A stretch of 64,000 bases of DNA, taken from contig JAIXKK010000198.1 in NCBI GenBank assembly GCA_026954325.1, forward strand, positions 1 to 64,000, written 5' to 3'. Of the stretch, positions 56,001 through 64,000 are shown piece after piece; within the stretch, counting starts at the first letter, position 1; the number at the start of each line of letters is the position of its first letter. A model generated the notes under the pieces. That model saw nothing but the letters and a program-made list of their open reading frames with translations. It was not told where the DNA came from and ran no database searches. A program made the position numbers and the translations under genes. Source of the DNA: Bryobacterales bacterium. Lineage in GTDB: Bacteria > Acidobacteriota > Terriglobia > Bryobacterales > Bryobacteraceae.

Positions 56001-57850
56001 GCCGCCGGTTCCTCGCACTCCTCGTCTGCCTCAGCCTGCTTGCGCCCGCATGGCCCCAGCAGTCTCCGCTTACGGTCATGCGGCCGGCGAGTCCCATTCC
56101 TATCCGGTCCTATGAGGCCATCACCGTTCCGCCGATCCGGCTACAGAATTCGCAGCGTCTGTATCAGTTGATCCGCGCGGGCAAACTCTACCTCACCGCC
56201 CAGGACACCATTGCCCTTGCCATCGAGAACAACCTCGATCTCGAGGTGAGCCGCTACGGTCCGCTGAATGCCGAATGGCAACTGAACCGCGCGGAAGCGG
56301 GCGGTCCGTTGCGCGGCGTGGTCAGCGGTAGTTCGCAGATCGGCCAAGTCGCGAGCGGGCAAGGCGTTGCCGGAAGCCAGGCGAGCGCAGGTTTGAACGG
56401 AGCCGGAGGCGGAGGCGGCGGCGGCGGGGCGGGCGGCGCGGCGGTTTCCCAGATCGGCCCGGTTACCGCCAACCTCGACCCGGTGATCCAGAACACCACA
56501 CTCTTCAGTCACGTCACATCACCCCAGGTGAACACGCGCCAGAGCCAGACCACGTCGCTGGTCAGCACGTCGCATATCTACAACACTTCGATTCAGCAGG
56601 GGCTGCTGACCGGCGGCTTCGCGCAGATCAGTTTTCGCGAGTCTTATCTCAAAGAGAACACGCCCACCAGCATCCTCAACCCATCACTTGCCCCGCGCAT
56701 GTATTTCTATGTGCAGCACAACCTGCTGCAAGGCTTCGGCGCCCGCGTCAATGGACGCTTCATCCGCATTGCCGGGAAGAACGTCACCGCCGCCGGAGAA
56801 ACGTTCCGTTCCGAGTTGATTGATCTGATCGCACGGGTGCTGAATCTCTATTGGGGGCTGGTGGTGGACCTTGAGCACTTGCAGAGCCGCCGGCGCGCTC
56901 TCGACCTGGCCAACAAGTTCTTTCGCGATACCGTGAAGGAGATTGAAATCGGAGTCCTCTCGCGGGCCGATATCTACCGTCCCGAGGCCGAAGCCGGAAC
57001 GCGGAAGCGTGAGTTCGAGGAAGCCCAGGCGGCAGTCGAGCAGCAGCAGAACCTGCTGAAGAATGCCATCAGCCGCACGGGAATGGCGGACCCGCTGCTC
57101 GACCAGACCGAGATTGTGCCGCTCGATAAGATCCAGGTTCCGGAGGAGGAGGCCATCCCGCCATTGCGGGAACTGGTGGCGACGGCGTCGAAGAAGCGTC
57201 CCGATGTACTGGCCTCGCTGATTCGCCAGGAGAATGCCGGGATCTCCGCGCTGGGCACGGCGAGCGGTGTGCTGCCCCAGTTGGTGGGTCTGGCGCAGGT
57301 ATACACCAGCGGTCTGGCCGGCCGGGCGCAGCCCTTCCAGGGCGTGGAGCCCGACCCCGATTTGATTGGCGGCACCGGCGCCGCGCTGGGACAGGTCTTC
57401 CGCGGGCGGTTCGCCAACGAGCGCGGGGCCGTGTACGCCCAGGGCATCGTTCGCAACCGCACCAACCAGGGCGATTACGGCGCCGATCAACTTCAACTGC
57501 GGCAGGCGGAACTGAAGAATCTCCGCGACCGGAATCAGATGGTGGTGGACATCTCGAACCAGGTGATCGCGCTGCGGCAGGCGCGCGCCCGCTACGCGAC
57601 GGCGAAAAACACCCACACTTTGCAGCAGGAACTACTCCAAAAGGAGCGGCGCATGTTCAGCCTCGGAGCATCCACCATCAACGGCGTGATCACGGCCCAG
57701 CGTAATCTGGCCGCCGCGGAGATCGGAGAAGTGAATGCGCTTTCCGCCTACTCGCGGGCACGCATCGGTCTGGATCAGGTTCTTGGAGAGACTCTTGAGA
57801 AGAACAACGTTTCGCTGGTGGATGCGCTCGAAGGCCGTGGCGGGCGCTAG
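55997..57850 (+). CDS. TolC-like outer membrane factor, second paralogue
   Basis: A 617-residue protein starting at GTG in the stop of the first paralogue (GTGA overlap). The signal MSRRFLALLVCLSLLAPAWP (GTG read as Met) is followed by LTAQDTIALAIENNLDLEVS, which matches the first gene closely. A run of Gly (GAGGGGGGGGAGGA) marks a flexible insert. The two OEP halves and helical segments (LQSRRRALDLANKFFRDTVK, ARYATAKNTHTLQQELLQKE) are intact. Two tandem, divergent factors suggest a heteromeric or two-purpose duct. Confidence 0.85.
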   Translation: MSRRFLALLVCLSLLAPAWPQQSPLTVMRPASPIPIRSYEAITVPPIRLQNSQRLYQLIRAGKLYLTAQDTIALAIENNLDLEVSRYGPLNAEWQLNRAEAGGPLRGVVSGSSQIGQVASGQGVAGSQASAGLNGAGGGGGGGGAGGAAVSQIGPVTANLDPVIQNTTLFSHVTSPQVNTRQSQTTSLVSTSHIYNTSIQQGLLTGGFAQISFRESYLKENTPTSILNPSLAPRMYFYVQHNLLQGFGARVNGRFIRIAGKNVTAAGETFRSELIDLIARVLNLYWGLVVDLEHLQSRRRALDLANKFFRDTVKEIEIGVLSRADIYRPEAEAGTRKREFEEAQAAVEQQQNLLKNAISRTGMADPLLDQTEIVPLDKIQVPEEEAIPPLRELVATASKKRPDVLASLIRQENAGISALGTASGVLPQLVGLAQVYTSGLAGRAQPFQGVEPDPDLIGGTGAALGQVFRGRFANERGAVYAQGIVRNRTNQGDYGADQLQLRQAELKNLRDRNQMVVDISNQVIALRQARARYATAKNTHTLQQELLQKERRMFSLGASTINGVITAQRNLAAAEIGEVNALSAYSRARIGLDQVLGETLEKNNVSLVDALEGRGGR

Positions 57851-57859
57851 CCGAGCCGC

Positions 57860-58978
57860 TTAGCGCCTGCGCAATTCGTCAATCACGGACTGAAGGCCCT
57901 TACGGCGGTACATATCGCTCAGACGCTGCTCCTCGGGAGAAGGATTCAATACCTTCCGCAACCGCGGATTGTCGAGCGCATGCCGCTCCGGAATCCAGAC
58001 CGAGCCGTCGGAAAACTCCACCTGATTGACGAAGCCGGTCATCCCGGTGATCGGCGTGGGCTGTCCGTTACGCTGCGAGACCTTGAGCGAAGCCTCCTGG
58101 CGGATCTGCGTGCGCTGACCGGGCTGCAAATCGACACTGGCCGGCAGCACGCCCGCGAAGAACTCTTCGCCTTCCCGGTCGCGCAAAATCCAGCCGATCT
58201 CGAGGTACTTCACCGGGCGCGCGCCGGTATTTTCCACCTCCATGTGGGGAGACCGCGCCTCGGATTCGCTCACGTTTGCTGAACCTTCCATGGGTCTCAC
58301 AGGCTCGCCGGGCAGGCGGAGGAAGGCGAACCGCACGGCCCGCTCCGGATCCTGCGCGGTGGTCCGCCCGCGAGCCAGTTGCACATCCATCTTCGGGCGC
58401 TCACTGAGCCGCGCCTGGACGTTCTGCAAGTGCTGGCGGAGCGCGTCGCCGCCTGCTGTTTCGTAGATTTGCCGCAAGTATTTGCGGTCCCGCTGGGCCT
58501 CGAGTTCCCACATGGTCATGGAGCGCTTCGAGTTAAGGCGATTTGGGCCGTAAAACGACAGGTCCTCGAACAGCACGCCGTCGAGGCTGATCTCGACAAG
58601 AGGACCGCCGTTGGGATTCCGCGGGCGCAGAAGCCCGAGGTCCAGCCGGATGGGGAATGCTTCTCCAGGCCCGACGTCCAGGCTCGGCACCGAGACCGAA
58701 GCCTTGCCGCCCGGGGCTATTTCCTGCGCCAATACGAGCAGGGTTACCCCGCGGACGCGATGATTGCTGACATTACGCAGGGTGAGCGAGGTGTGCAGGT
58801 CGAGTTTCAGGGCGCTGCCGCGCATGGTGGCCGTCGATTCGCCCCAATCGGCGGAGAGTACGGCGAGCGGGGAATCGTCGGGGAGGACGATGTGCATGGT
58901 GCTGCGCGAGTTGAGCTGGTTCTGGCCCTGAGCCGCAAGCACCGCCACGAATGCGAGACCAATCAACCTATTGCACAT
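57860..58978 (-). CDS. Exported hypothetical protein of a sigma-factor operon
   Basis: A 372-residue protein with a signal peptide (RLIGLAFVAVLAAQGQ). Internal beta-rich text (SALKLDLHTSLTLRNVSNHR, SVPSLDVGPGEAFPIRLDL, GARPVKYLEIGWILRDREGE) suggests Ig-like domains. No catalytic motif is visible. The start overlaps the 3' end of the anti-sigma gene by 11 bases, so it belongs to the ECF sigma operon and may sense or act on the envelope stress it controls. Family unknown to me. Confidence 0.65.
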   Translation of the reverse strand: MCNRLIGLAFVAVLAAQGQNQLNSRSTMHIVLPDDSPLAVLSADWGESTATMRGSALKLDLHTSLTLRNVSNHRVRGVTLLVLAQEIAPGGKASVSVPSLDVGPGEAFPIRLDLGLLRPRNPNGGPLVEISLDGVLFEDLSFYGPNRLNSKRSMTMWELEAQRDRKYLRQIYETAGGDALRQHLQNVQARLSERPKMDVQLARGRTTAQDPERAVRFAFLRLPGEPVRPMEGSANVSESEARSPHMEVENTGARPVKYLEIGWILRDREGEEFFAGVLPASVDLQPGQRTQIRQEASLKVSQRNGQPTPITGMTGFVNQVEFSDGSVWIPERHALDNPRLRKVLNPSPEEQRLSDMYRRKGLQSVIDELRRR

Positions 58979-59555
58979 ACACGTTATTGATGGTCACCTG
59001 ACCCGATTCGGAATCCACATAGCGCGCCCGAACCGTATCCGCCGTCACGGAGAAGGTGACATCCCGGTCCTTCGGGTGCTTCAAAGTCAAGACGCGGCCG
59101 TGATCGTTTAATTCCAGGCCGCCCGCGGTAGTCTCCAGCATGACGCCTTGAGGCTCGATAGCCGGCGCCCGCACGATATTGGCCGGAGTCACCGGTTTTG
59201 CGGCGTTGATCCAATAGGCCAGCAGCACAACCATGAGCGCGGACGCAAGCACCATTGCCGGCTTCCAACCGGTCAACTGGGGCGGACTTGGACGATGCGC
59301 CGGCGAGACGCATTCCCCTGCTTCCAATCCGAGGTGGATGTTGGCCGCCATTTCCGCGCCGAGGCGGTTCCACTCGACGCCCTCGGGCATCTCATTCAAG
59401 GCGGAGCGCAGCCGTGTTTTGGCTTCGACAAAACGTTCCACTTCAAGGCGGCAGGCATTGCAGCCGGCCAGATGGGAGCGGACCCGCCAGCGGGCCCAAT
59501 GGCTCAGGTCGCCGCCCGCAAACAACGCCAGCGTTTGTTCCGAAGGATGCTTCAT
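58968..59555 (-). CDS. Zinc-finger anti-sigma factor
   Basis: A 195-residue inner-membrane protein. The N-terminal ZAS domain has HLAGCNACRLEVERF (HxxxCxxC), a cytoplasmic linker of about 70 residues, one membrane span (PAMVLASALMVVLLAYWI) and a periplasmic C-terminal beta domain (VMLETTAGGLELNDHGRVL). It would hold the ECF sigma factor encoded just upstream inactive until an envelope signal. Overlap of 4 bases with the sigma gene shows coupling. Confidence 0.85.
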   Translation of the reverse strand: MKHPSEQTLALFAGGDLSHWARWRVRSHLAGCNACRLEVERFVEAKTRLRSALNEMPEGVEWNRLGAEMAANIHLGLEAGECVSPAHRPSPPQLTGWKPAMVLASALMVVLLAYWINAAKPVTPANIVRAPAIEPQGVMLETTAGGLELNDHGRVLTLKHPKDRDVTFSVTADTVRARYVDSESGQVTINNVYVQ

Positions 59556-60166
59556 TCGTTCCTTCTTTCCCGGCTCTCCCTGCCCGTTCGGCGTTCTGTG
59601 CGCGCCGTCATCTCCAGAAATCTCTTGAACTTCACGCGTGCGTTGGCAATGTGGCTGCGCACGGTGGCTTTCGAACAGTTCAACTGGCGCGCCACTTCCT
59701 CGGCGGGAAGGTCCTCCACATCCCGCAGCAGGACCGCCATGCGCTCGCGCTCGGTAAGGACGCTCAGGCCGGCCTCGATCTTCCTTTGCTTTTCGGACCG
59801 CAAGATCATCTGTTCCGGGCTCTCCGATTGGGGCGCCGTCAGCGGAGCGGTCTCCTCGAGGTCAGTGAAGCTCACGCGGCCGTGGCGGCGCAGGAAATCG
59901 ATAGCCGTATTGGTGGCGATTCGCGAAAGCCAGTGGGCCGCCTTTTCGGGATCGCGTAATTGCTCCTGCCGCTGGAGCACCTTGATAAAGACTTCCTGGG
60001 TAAGATCCTGCGCGTCCGCGACATTGCCCACAACACGGTAAATCATAAGGAAAACACGCCGCATGTGGTCCTGGATAAACTGCGAGCGGACATCAGTCTC
60101 CCGGCTTACGGCGGCGTTGGAATCTTCCGGCGTACTCATGCGAAGTAGGGTCACCGCAGGCAGCAT
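59552..60166 (-). CDS. ECF-type RNA polymerase sigma factor
   Basis: A 204-residue sigma-70 family regulator with regions 2 and 4. Region 2 reads RRVFLMIYRVVGNVADAQDL, TQEVFIKVLQ and AAHWLSRIATNTAIDFLRR; region 4 reads LSVLTERERMAVLLRDVEDL, PAEEVARQLNCSKATVRSHI. AAGAGGACT precedes the ATG at 60166, which I keep over MSTPED nine codons on. It heads a three-gene operon with anti-sigma and exported-protein genes. Confidence 0.9.
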   Translation of the reverse strand: MLPAVTLLRMSTPEDSNAAVSRETDVRSQFIQDHMRRVFLMIYRVVGNVADAQDLTQEVFIKVLQRQEQLRDPEKAAHWLSRIATNTAIDFLRRHGRVSFTDLEETAPLTAPQSESPEQMILRSEKQRKIEAGLSVLTERERMAVLLRDVEDLPAEEVARQLNCSKATVRSHIANARVKFKRFLEMTARTERRTGRESRERRNE

Positions 60167-60260
60167 AGTCCTCTTCTACTAACCGTTTGACGCGCCTGCC
60201 CGCCGAAACGTGCAACTGAAGTGATTCTACTACCTGTAGAATCGGAAGAAAAGGAGACCT

Positions 60261-60956
60261 ATGTTAGACATCACCTGGCTCGGCCATGGCAGTTTTCATT
60301 TTCAACTCGACACGGGCGAAGTGCTCCTGGTGGACCCCTGGTTTGACAACCCCAACTTTCCAAAGGACTTCCCGATTCCGAAAGTGGACGGAATCCTGAT
60401 CACGCATGGCCATTTCGACCATATTGGCTCGGTACCGGCGCTGGCGGAGCAGCACAGCCCGGCGGTAGTGGCGATCTATGAGATCGCGACGTGGCTGGAG
60501 GGGAAGGGGGTGAAAAATGTAATCGGGATGAACAAGGGTGGCACTACAAAGATAGGACCGGTCACCGCCACCATGACTCATGCACTCCATTCCTCTTCCA
60601 TCCTCGAGGACGGGAAACTCATCTACGCCGGCGAGGCTGCGGGATACGTCATCGGACTTCCGGATGGCCGCCGCGCCTACTTTGCCGGCGACACCACTGT
60701 TTTCGGCGACATGGCCCTGATTGCCGACCTCTACCACCCGGAACTCGCCTTTCTGCCCATCGGCGACCTGTATACGATGAGTCCGCATGAGGCGGCGCTG
60801 GCCTGCCGCCTGGTGCATCCGAAGAAGGTTATCCCGATGCACTGGGGCACGTTCCCGCCCCTGACCGGCCGTCCCGAACAACTCGCGAAACTGCTGGGGG
60901 ACACATCCGCTACCGAGGTCTGGCCCCTGGAACCCGGAAAAACGGTACACTGGTAA
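60261..60956 (+). CDS. Metallo-hydrolase of the UPF0173/beta-lactamase superfamily
   Basis: A 231-residue cytoplasmic protein. It begins MLDITWLGHGSFHFQLDTGE and carries the metal motif THGHFDHIG (HxHxDH), plus AYFAGDTTVFGDMALIADLY and VIPMHWGTFPPLTGRP for the remaining ligands. This is the YtkL/UPF0173 type, whose substrate is not well established. AAAAGGAGACCT precedes the start. The CocE-type hydrolase begins 7 bases after its stop. Confidence 0.9.
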   Translation: MLDITWLGHGSFHFQLDTGEVLLVDPWFDNPNFPKDFPIPKVDGILITHGHFDHIGSVPALAEQHSPAVVAIYEIATWLEGKGVKNVIGMNKGGTTKIGPVTATMTHALHSSSILEDGKLIYAGEAAGYVIGLPDGRRAYFAGDTTVFGDMALIADLYHPELAFLPIGDLYTMSPHEAALACRLVHPKKVIPMHWGTFPPLTGRPEQLAKLLGDTSATEVWPLEPGKTVHW

Positions 60957-60963
60957 CCCACCC

Positions 60964-62655
60964 ATGTTTCCAGCGGCGGCTCTCGCTACTCTGGCGTGTC
61001 TCGCCGCAAGTCTGTTTGCGGGCATTCCGGTCAATGTCGAGACCATCCACATCCCCATGCGGGATGGGATCAAACTCGCGGCTAACCTGTTCCGGCTCTC
61101 GAATGCCGGCCGGCTACCCGTTATTCTGATTCGGACTCCATACAATAAAGGCCACGACTTGTCGCGCAACCAGCGGGTGTTCGTCGAGGCGGGTTACGCC
61201 GTAGTCGTTCAAGACGTACGGGGGCGCTATGAGTCCGATGGGGTGTTCGACCCGCTGTTTCAGGAAGTGCCGGATGCCGACGATACGCTGACGTGGATCG
61301 CCCGCCAGCCATGGTCAAACGGCAAGGTCGGCATGATCGGTGGATCGTACCTCGGCATTGTCCAATGGAAGGCGGCGCTCACACGCAACCCCGCGCTGAA
61401 GGCGATCTTCCCGGTTGTCTCGGGGTGCGATGACTACCTGGACCGGTTCTATTCTCCGGGCGGAGCAATGAAACTGGGACACCGGCTGTCGTGGCTCTCC
61501 GCCAACCTCAAGGCGCCCGGTTACAAGCCGCCGGACTTTGCGGTTTTCACGCGCCACCTTCCCGTGCAGGACGCCGACCGTGTAGCCGTGGGCCGGAGCC
61601 TTCCCCTGTACCAGCAGGCTTCGGGCCACCCCTCATACGATGGTTTCTGGAAATCGGTTTCCACGCTGGATAAGATTGCGGCCGTGCATATTCCTGTGTT
61701 CAATACCGGAGGCTGGTACGACAACTACGTGGAAAGCGATCTGGCGGCATTCTCCGCCCTGCGCAAACTCCACCGGGAGATCCACACGCTGATCGGTCCC
61801 TGGGCGCACAACATGTCGATCCCGTTCGAGGAGATCAACTTCGGCCCCCACTCGAGCGCGCCCATCCTGCGCATACAGTTGGATTGGTTTGCCCGCCTGC
61901 TGCGGGGCGAATCGGGCAAAGGGCATTTCCCACCCTTGCGCATTTTCGTGATGGGGCGGAACGAGTGGCGGGACGAAGAGGAGTGGCCGCTGCGCCGGGC
62001 CGTGCCGACTCCGTTCTACTTTTCGAGCCGCAAAGGGGCCAACAGCCTGAACGGCGACGGATCGCTTCGCGCGCGTCCACCCCGCGGCAACCGGGAGGAC
62101 CGGTTCACTTATGACCCTTCGAATGCCGTGCCCACCCGGGGCGGCGCGACGTGCTGCAATCCGAAGGTCTTCGCATGGGGACCGATGGACCAAACGGTTG
62201 TGGAACGCCGAAAGGACGTGCTGGTCTACACCTCTTCCTCGCTGCGGAAAGATCTGGAGGTGACAGGGCCAATCAAGGCGGTTCTGTGGGTTTCCACTAC
62301 CGCCCGCGATACGGACTTCACCGCCAAACTGGTAGACGTATTCCCGGACGGCCGCGCTTTCAACCTGACGGGAGGCATTCTCCGGTTGCGATACCGCGCC
62401 GGCCTGTGGAAGCCCATTCCGGTGGAACCGGGGAACATCTATGCGGTTACGGTGGACGCCGGGGTGACCAGCAACGTCTTCCGCGCCGGACACCGCATCA
62501 GGGTGGAGATCTCCTCGAGCAATTATCCCCATTACGACCGGAATCTGAACACCGGCGGTCCGAACAACTCAGAGACCCGCGCCATCATTGCCAACCAGAC
62601 ACTCCATCTGGGGCAAAGACATCCCTCCCATATTCTTCTTCCCGTAGCGCCGTAG
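60964..62655 (+). CDS. Exported CocE/NonD-type alpha/beta hydrolase (peptidase S15 family)
   Basis: A 563-residue protein with a signal-like N-terminus (FPAAALATLACLAASLFAG). The hydrolase core has IPMRDGIKLAANLFRL, RTPYNKGHDLS and the nucleophile elbow MIGGSYLGIVQW with Ser128. The catalytic His lies probably in GPWAHNMSIPF. A C-terminal jellyroll (LVYTSSSLRKDLEVTGPIKA, SNVFRAGHRIRVEISSSNYP) is standard for CocE and glutaryl-7-ACA acylases. It hydrolyses esters or amides of unknown origin. Confidence 0.88.
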   Translation: MFPAAALATLACLAASLFAGIPVNVETIHIPMRDGIKLAANLFRLSNAGRLPVILIRTPYNKGHDLSRNQRVFVEAGYAVVVQDVRGRYESDGVFDPLFQEVPDADDTLTWIARQPWSNGKVGMIGGSYLGIVQWKAALTRNPALKAIFPVVSGCDDYLDRFYSPGGAMKLGHRLSWLSANLKAPGYKPPDFAVFTRHLPVQDADRVAVGRSLPLYQQASGHPSYDGFWKSVSTLDKIAAVHIPVFNTGGWYDNYVESDLAAFSALRKLHREIHTLIGPWAHNMSIPFEEINFGPHSSAPILRIQLDWFARLLRGESGKGHFPPLRIFVMGRNEWRDEEEWPLRRAVPTPFYFSSRKGANSLNGDGSLRARPPRGNREDRFTYDPSNAVPTRGGATCCNPKVFAWGPMDQTVVERRKDVLVYTSSSLRKDLEVTGPIKAVLWVSTTARDTDFTAKLVDVFPDGRAFNLTGGILRLRYRAGLWKPIPVEPGNIYAVTVDAGVTSNVFRAGHRIRVEISSSNYPHYDRNLNTGGPNNSETRAIIANQTLHLGQRHPSHILLPVAP

Positions 62656-62689
62656 GGAACGAGGGGGGCATGATTCGCGGCGTCTATTG

Positions 62690-62730
62690 CCGCCTGTCCC
62701 ACTTACCGTCTTTGGACGGGTAACAGGCGG
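62690..62730. terminator. Nested hairpin between convergent genes
   Basis: CCGCCTGT (62690-62697) pairs with ACAGGCGG (62723-62730); inside, ACCGTC and GACGGGT form a second stem around TTTG. It lies between the ends of the CocE-type gene (plus) and the small hypothetical gene (minus), and fits a bidirectional terminator. The rest of the 62656-62849 gap shows nothing. Confidence 0.6.
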
Positions 62731-62849
62731 TTTGAGGGGCGGGCATTCCTGGACCGACGCAGGCGGCGCGCCGGTCTTGATGCGGGATCCGCGAACTCAC
62801 CCTCCCGCTGGCCGGCGAATTGGACGCAACCACGCGAAGTTGATTCAGT

Positions 62850-63266
62850 TCAGCGCTCACTGGGTTCGTCGGAATTCTTGAAGACCTCCTCGCGTATGAT
62901 GCGGTTGGTGGCCAGAAGAAGGTATTCCTCAAGTGCTCGCTGGATCTCCTGGTATTCGGGCCAGAGAGTTTTCTGAATGAAGCTTTGCGGAGCGCGGACC
63001 ATGACGGTGGTGTGGCGCTGGCGGCGGTAGCGGTAGGGATCGAGGCCATACCGCCGGCAGAGGGCAACAAAGAGGCGGCGAGACCATTCGTCGGCGAGCG
63101 TGAACTTAAACTCGACGGGCCGTTCGACTTTTTCCGCCTCATGGAGACGCCGGCGGATGCGATCCATCGCCGCGGCGGCGGCAATGCGTTCGCCCTCGGT
63201 GGTGGCGCCGGCAAAAAGCGCTTCAATGCGGCGGAGTTTGTCGCGGAGTTCGTCTTCAATTGTCAT
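62850..63266 (-). CDS. Hypothetical protein, possibly DUF2786/DUF7168-like
   Basis: A 138-residue protein rich in charged helices: MTIEDELRDKLRRIEALFAG, ERIAAAAAMDRIRRRLHEAE, then WSRRLFVALCRRYGLDPYRY and VMVRAPQSFIQKTLWPEYQE. The helical N-terminus with repeated Ala/Arg followed by a short alpha/beta part resembles small DUF2786-type proteins, but this is a weak guess. No signal or membrane span. Divergent from the maturase gene, 32 bases away. Confidence 0.55.
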   Translation of the reverse strand: MTIEDELRDKLRRIEALFAGATTEGERIAAAAAMDRIRRRLHEAEKVERPVEFKFTLADEWSRRLFVALCRRYGLDPYRYRRQRHTTVMVRAPQSFIQKTLWPEYQEIQRALEEYLLLATNRIIREEVFKNSDEPSER

Positions 63267-63298
63267 GGAGCCTGTTGGTCAATGGTACACTCGGAACG

Positions 63299-64000
63299 AT
63301 GGCGAACGGGAGCATTCTTCCCATCTATGGAGAGGGAGTGGTGGGCCCAACACTAGGCACGACTCCCCGGATAACGAGTTTGCTGATCAAGCCGGTTTCG
63401 GCTGTGTGTAATCTCGATTGCTCGTACTGCTTTTATCTGGACAGGGAAACCGATCCATATCAGGCCCTGGGCAAGCGGGCGATGCAAGAAGAAACACTGG
63501 AGCGGCTGATCGACAGCTTCCTGTTCTACTCCTATCCCAACAGCGTTTTCGCGTTTCAAGGAGGGGAACCGACACTTGCCGGGCTGCCTTTTTTCCGAAG
63601 GGTTGTGGAACTCCAGAAGGAACGCGGCCGAAATGGACAGAACGTAAGCAATGCAATACAGACCAACGGGATGTTGGTTGACGAAGATTGGTGCGCTCTA
63701 TTCCGCGAGTACCGATGGCTGGTAGGACTTTCCCTCGATGGTCCGGAAGAGATTCATGATCTGCACCGGGTGAACAAGGCCGGCCACTCTACGTGGAAGC
63801 GGGTGATGGAATCGCTGCGGTTGATGCAACGGGAAAAGGTGGATTTCAACGTTCTATGCGTGTTGAGCAAGGCGAACGTAGGGAGGGCGAAGGAGTTGTA
63901 CCGGTTTTTCACCGGGCTTGGCGTAGACAACATTCAGTACATACCTCTTTCGGAGTTTGACGGAGACGGAAACCCGTTACCCTACACGATCACGGCGTCG
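63299..64000 (+). CDS. Anaerobic sulfatase maturase (radical SAM/SPASM), truncated by the window edge
   Basis: The first 234 residues are present. The radical SAM cluster motif CNLDCSYCFYLD provides Cys37, Cys41 and Cys44; SVFAFQGGEPTLAGLPFF is the SAM-binding GGE region, and VSNAIQTNGMLVDEDWCALF with GLSLDGPEEIHDLHRV are hallmark anSME segments. The enzyme turns the active-site Cys or Ser of sulfatases into formylglycine. The open frame continues past the window end without a stop. Both sulfatases here are Cys-type and could be substrates. Confidence 0.9.
   Translation, partial: MANGSILPIYGEGVVGPTLGTTPRITSLLIKPVSAVCNLDCSYCFYLDRETDPYQALGKRAMQEETLERLIDSFLFYSYPNSVFAFQGGEPTLAGLPFFRRVVELQKERGRNGQNVSNAIQTNGMLVDEDWCALFREYRWLVGLSLDGPEEIHDLHRVNKAGHSTWKRVMESLRLMQREKVDFNVLCVLSKANVGRAKELYRFFTGLGVDNIQYIPLSEFDGDGNPLPYTITAS

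Overview
The window looks like a piece of a GC-rich Gram-negative soil bacterium, most likely an Acidobacteriota of the Solibacter/Bryobacter kind. This is an inference from gene content: LPS export genes, type VI secretion (T6SS) genes beside PknB-like kinases, many Tat-signal sulfatases, Gfo/Idh/MocA oxidoreductases and enolase-superfamily dehydratases, tandem TolC-like proteins and ECF sigma factors. I see no rRNA and no CRISPR array. One tRNA (Arg-TCT) is present.

Layout. 0.1-3.6 kb: vitamin B6 locus on the minus strand (MocR-type regulator, pdxS, pdxT, LMW phosphatase/arsenate-reductase-like protein). 3.7-4.8 kb: exported protein with three tandem Rid domains. 4.8-12.6 kb: catabolic cluster (sulfatase, HEAT protein, oxidoreductase, alpha/alpha-toroid plus GDPD protein, enolase-family dehydratase). 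Several of its genes carry single-base frameshifts, and a collagen-like remnant lies at its edge. 12.6-15.5 kb: VanZ-like protein, enoyl-CoA hydratase, exported DapA-like protein. 15.5-28.4 kb: tssK-tssL-tssM followed by two Ser/Thr kinases on the minus strand. Divergent to them is an 882-residue proline-rich tail-anchored protein carrying about 16 copies of an E-F-T-R-M-F motif, followed by a methyltransferase-like gene. 28.6-34 kb: epimerase, zinc ribbon/E1-like pair, LptC/LptA-like protein and lptB. 34.0-34.9 kb: DedA-rhodanese gene with an in-frame TGA in the rhodanese loop and a SECIS-like hairpin after it, a candidate selenoprotein. 35.2-38.5 kb: transaldolase, histidine phosphatase, pgi. 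38.7-49.8 kb: tRNA-Arg, more sugar-acid catabolism (oxidoreductase, isomerases, GntR regulator, hexuronate-type MFS transporter, sulfatase, ManD/RspA-like dehydratase), carbonic anhydrase with a SulP-like remnant, and efp. 50.0-53.8 kb: mobile/accessory islet with an insertion sequence, a decayed integrase, a small secreted Cys-rich protein, a membrane-anchored protein and an AraC-type regulator. 54.1-60.2 kb: two TolC-like proteins, then an ECF sigma/anti-sigma/exported-protein operon. 60.3-64 kb: UPF0173 hydrolase, CocE-type hydrolase, a small hypothetical, and the start of an anaerobic sulfatase maturase, which could activate the two Cys-type sulfatases in this window.

The two most interesting signals are the T6SS-linked kinase plus multi-motif scaffold arrangement and the candidate selenocysteine-containing DedA-rhodanese protein. 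Disrupted genes (collagen-like, HEAT, toroid-GDPD, SulP-like, integrase) suggest either local decay or consensus indels in the assembly. Raw reads would separate these.
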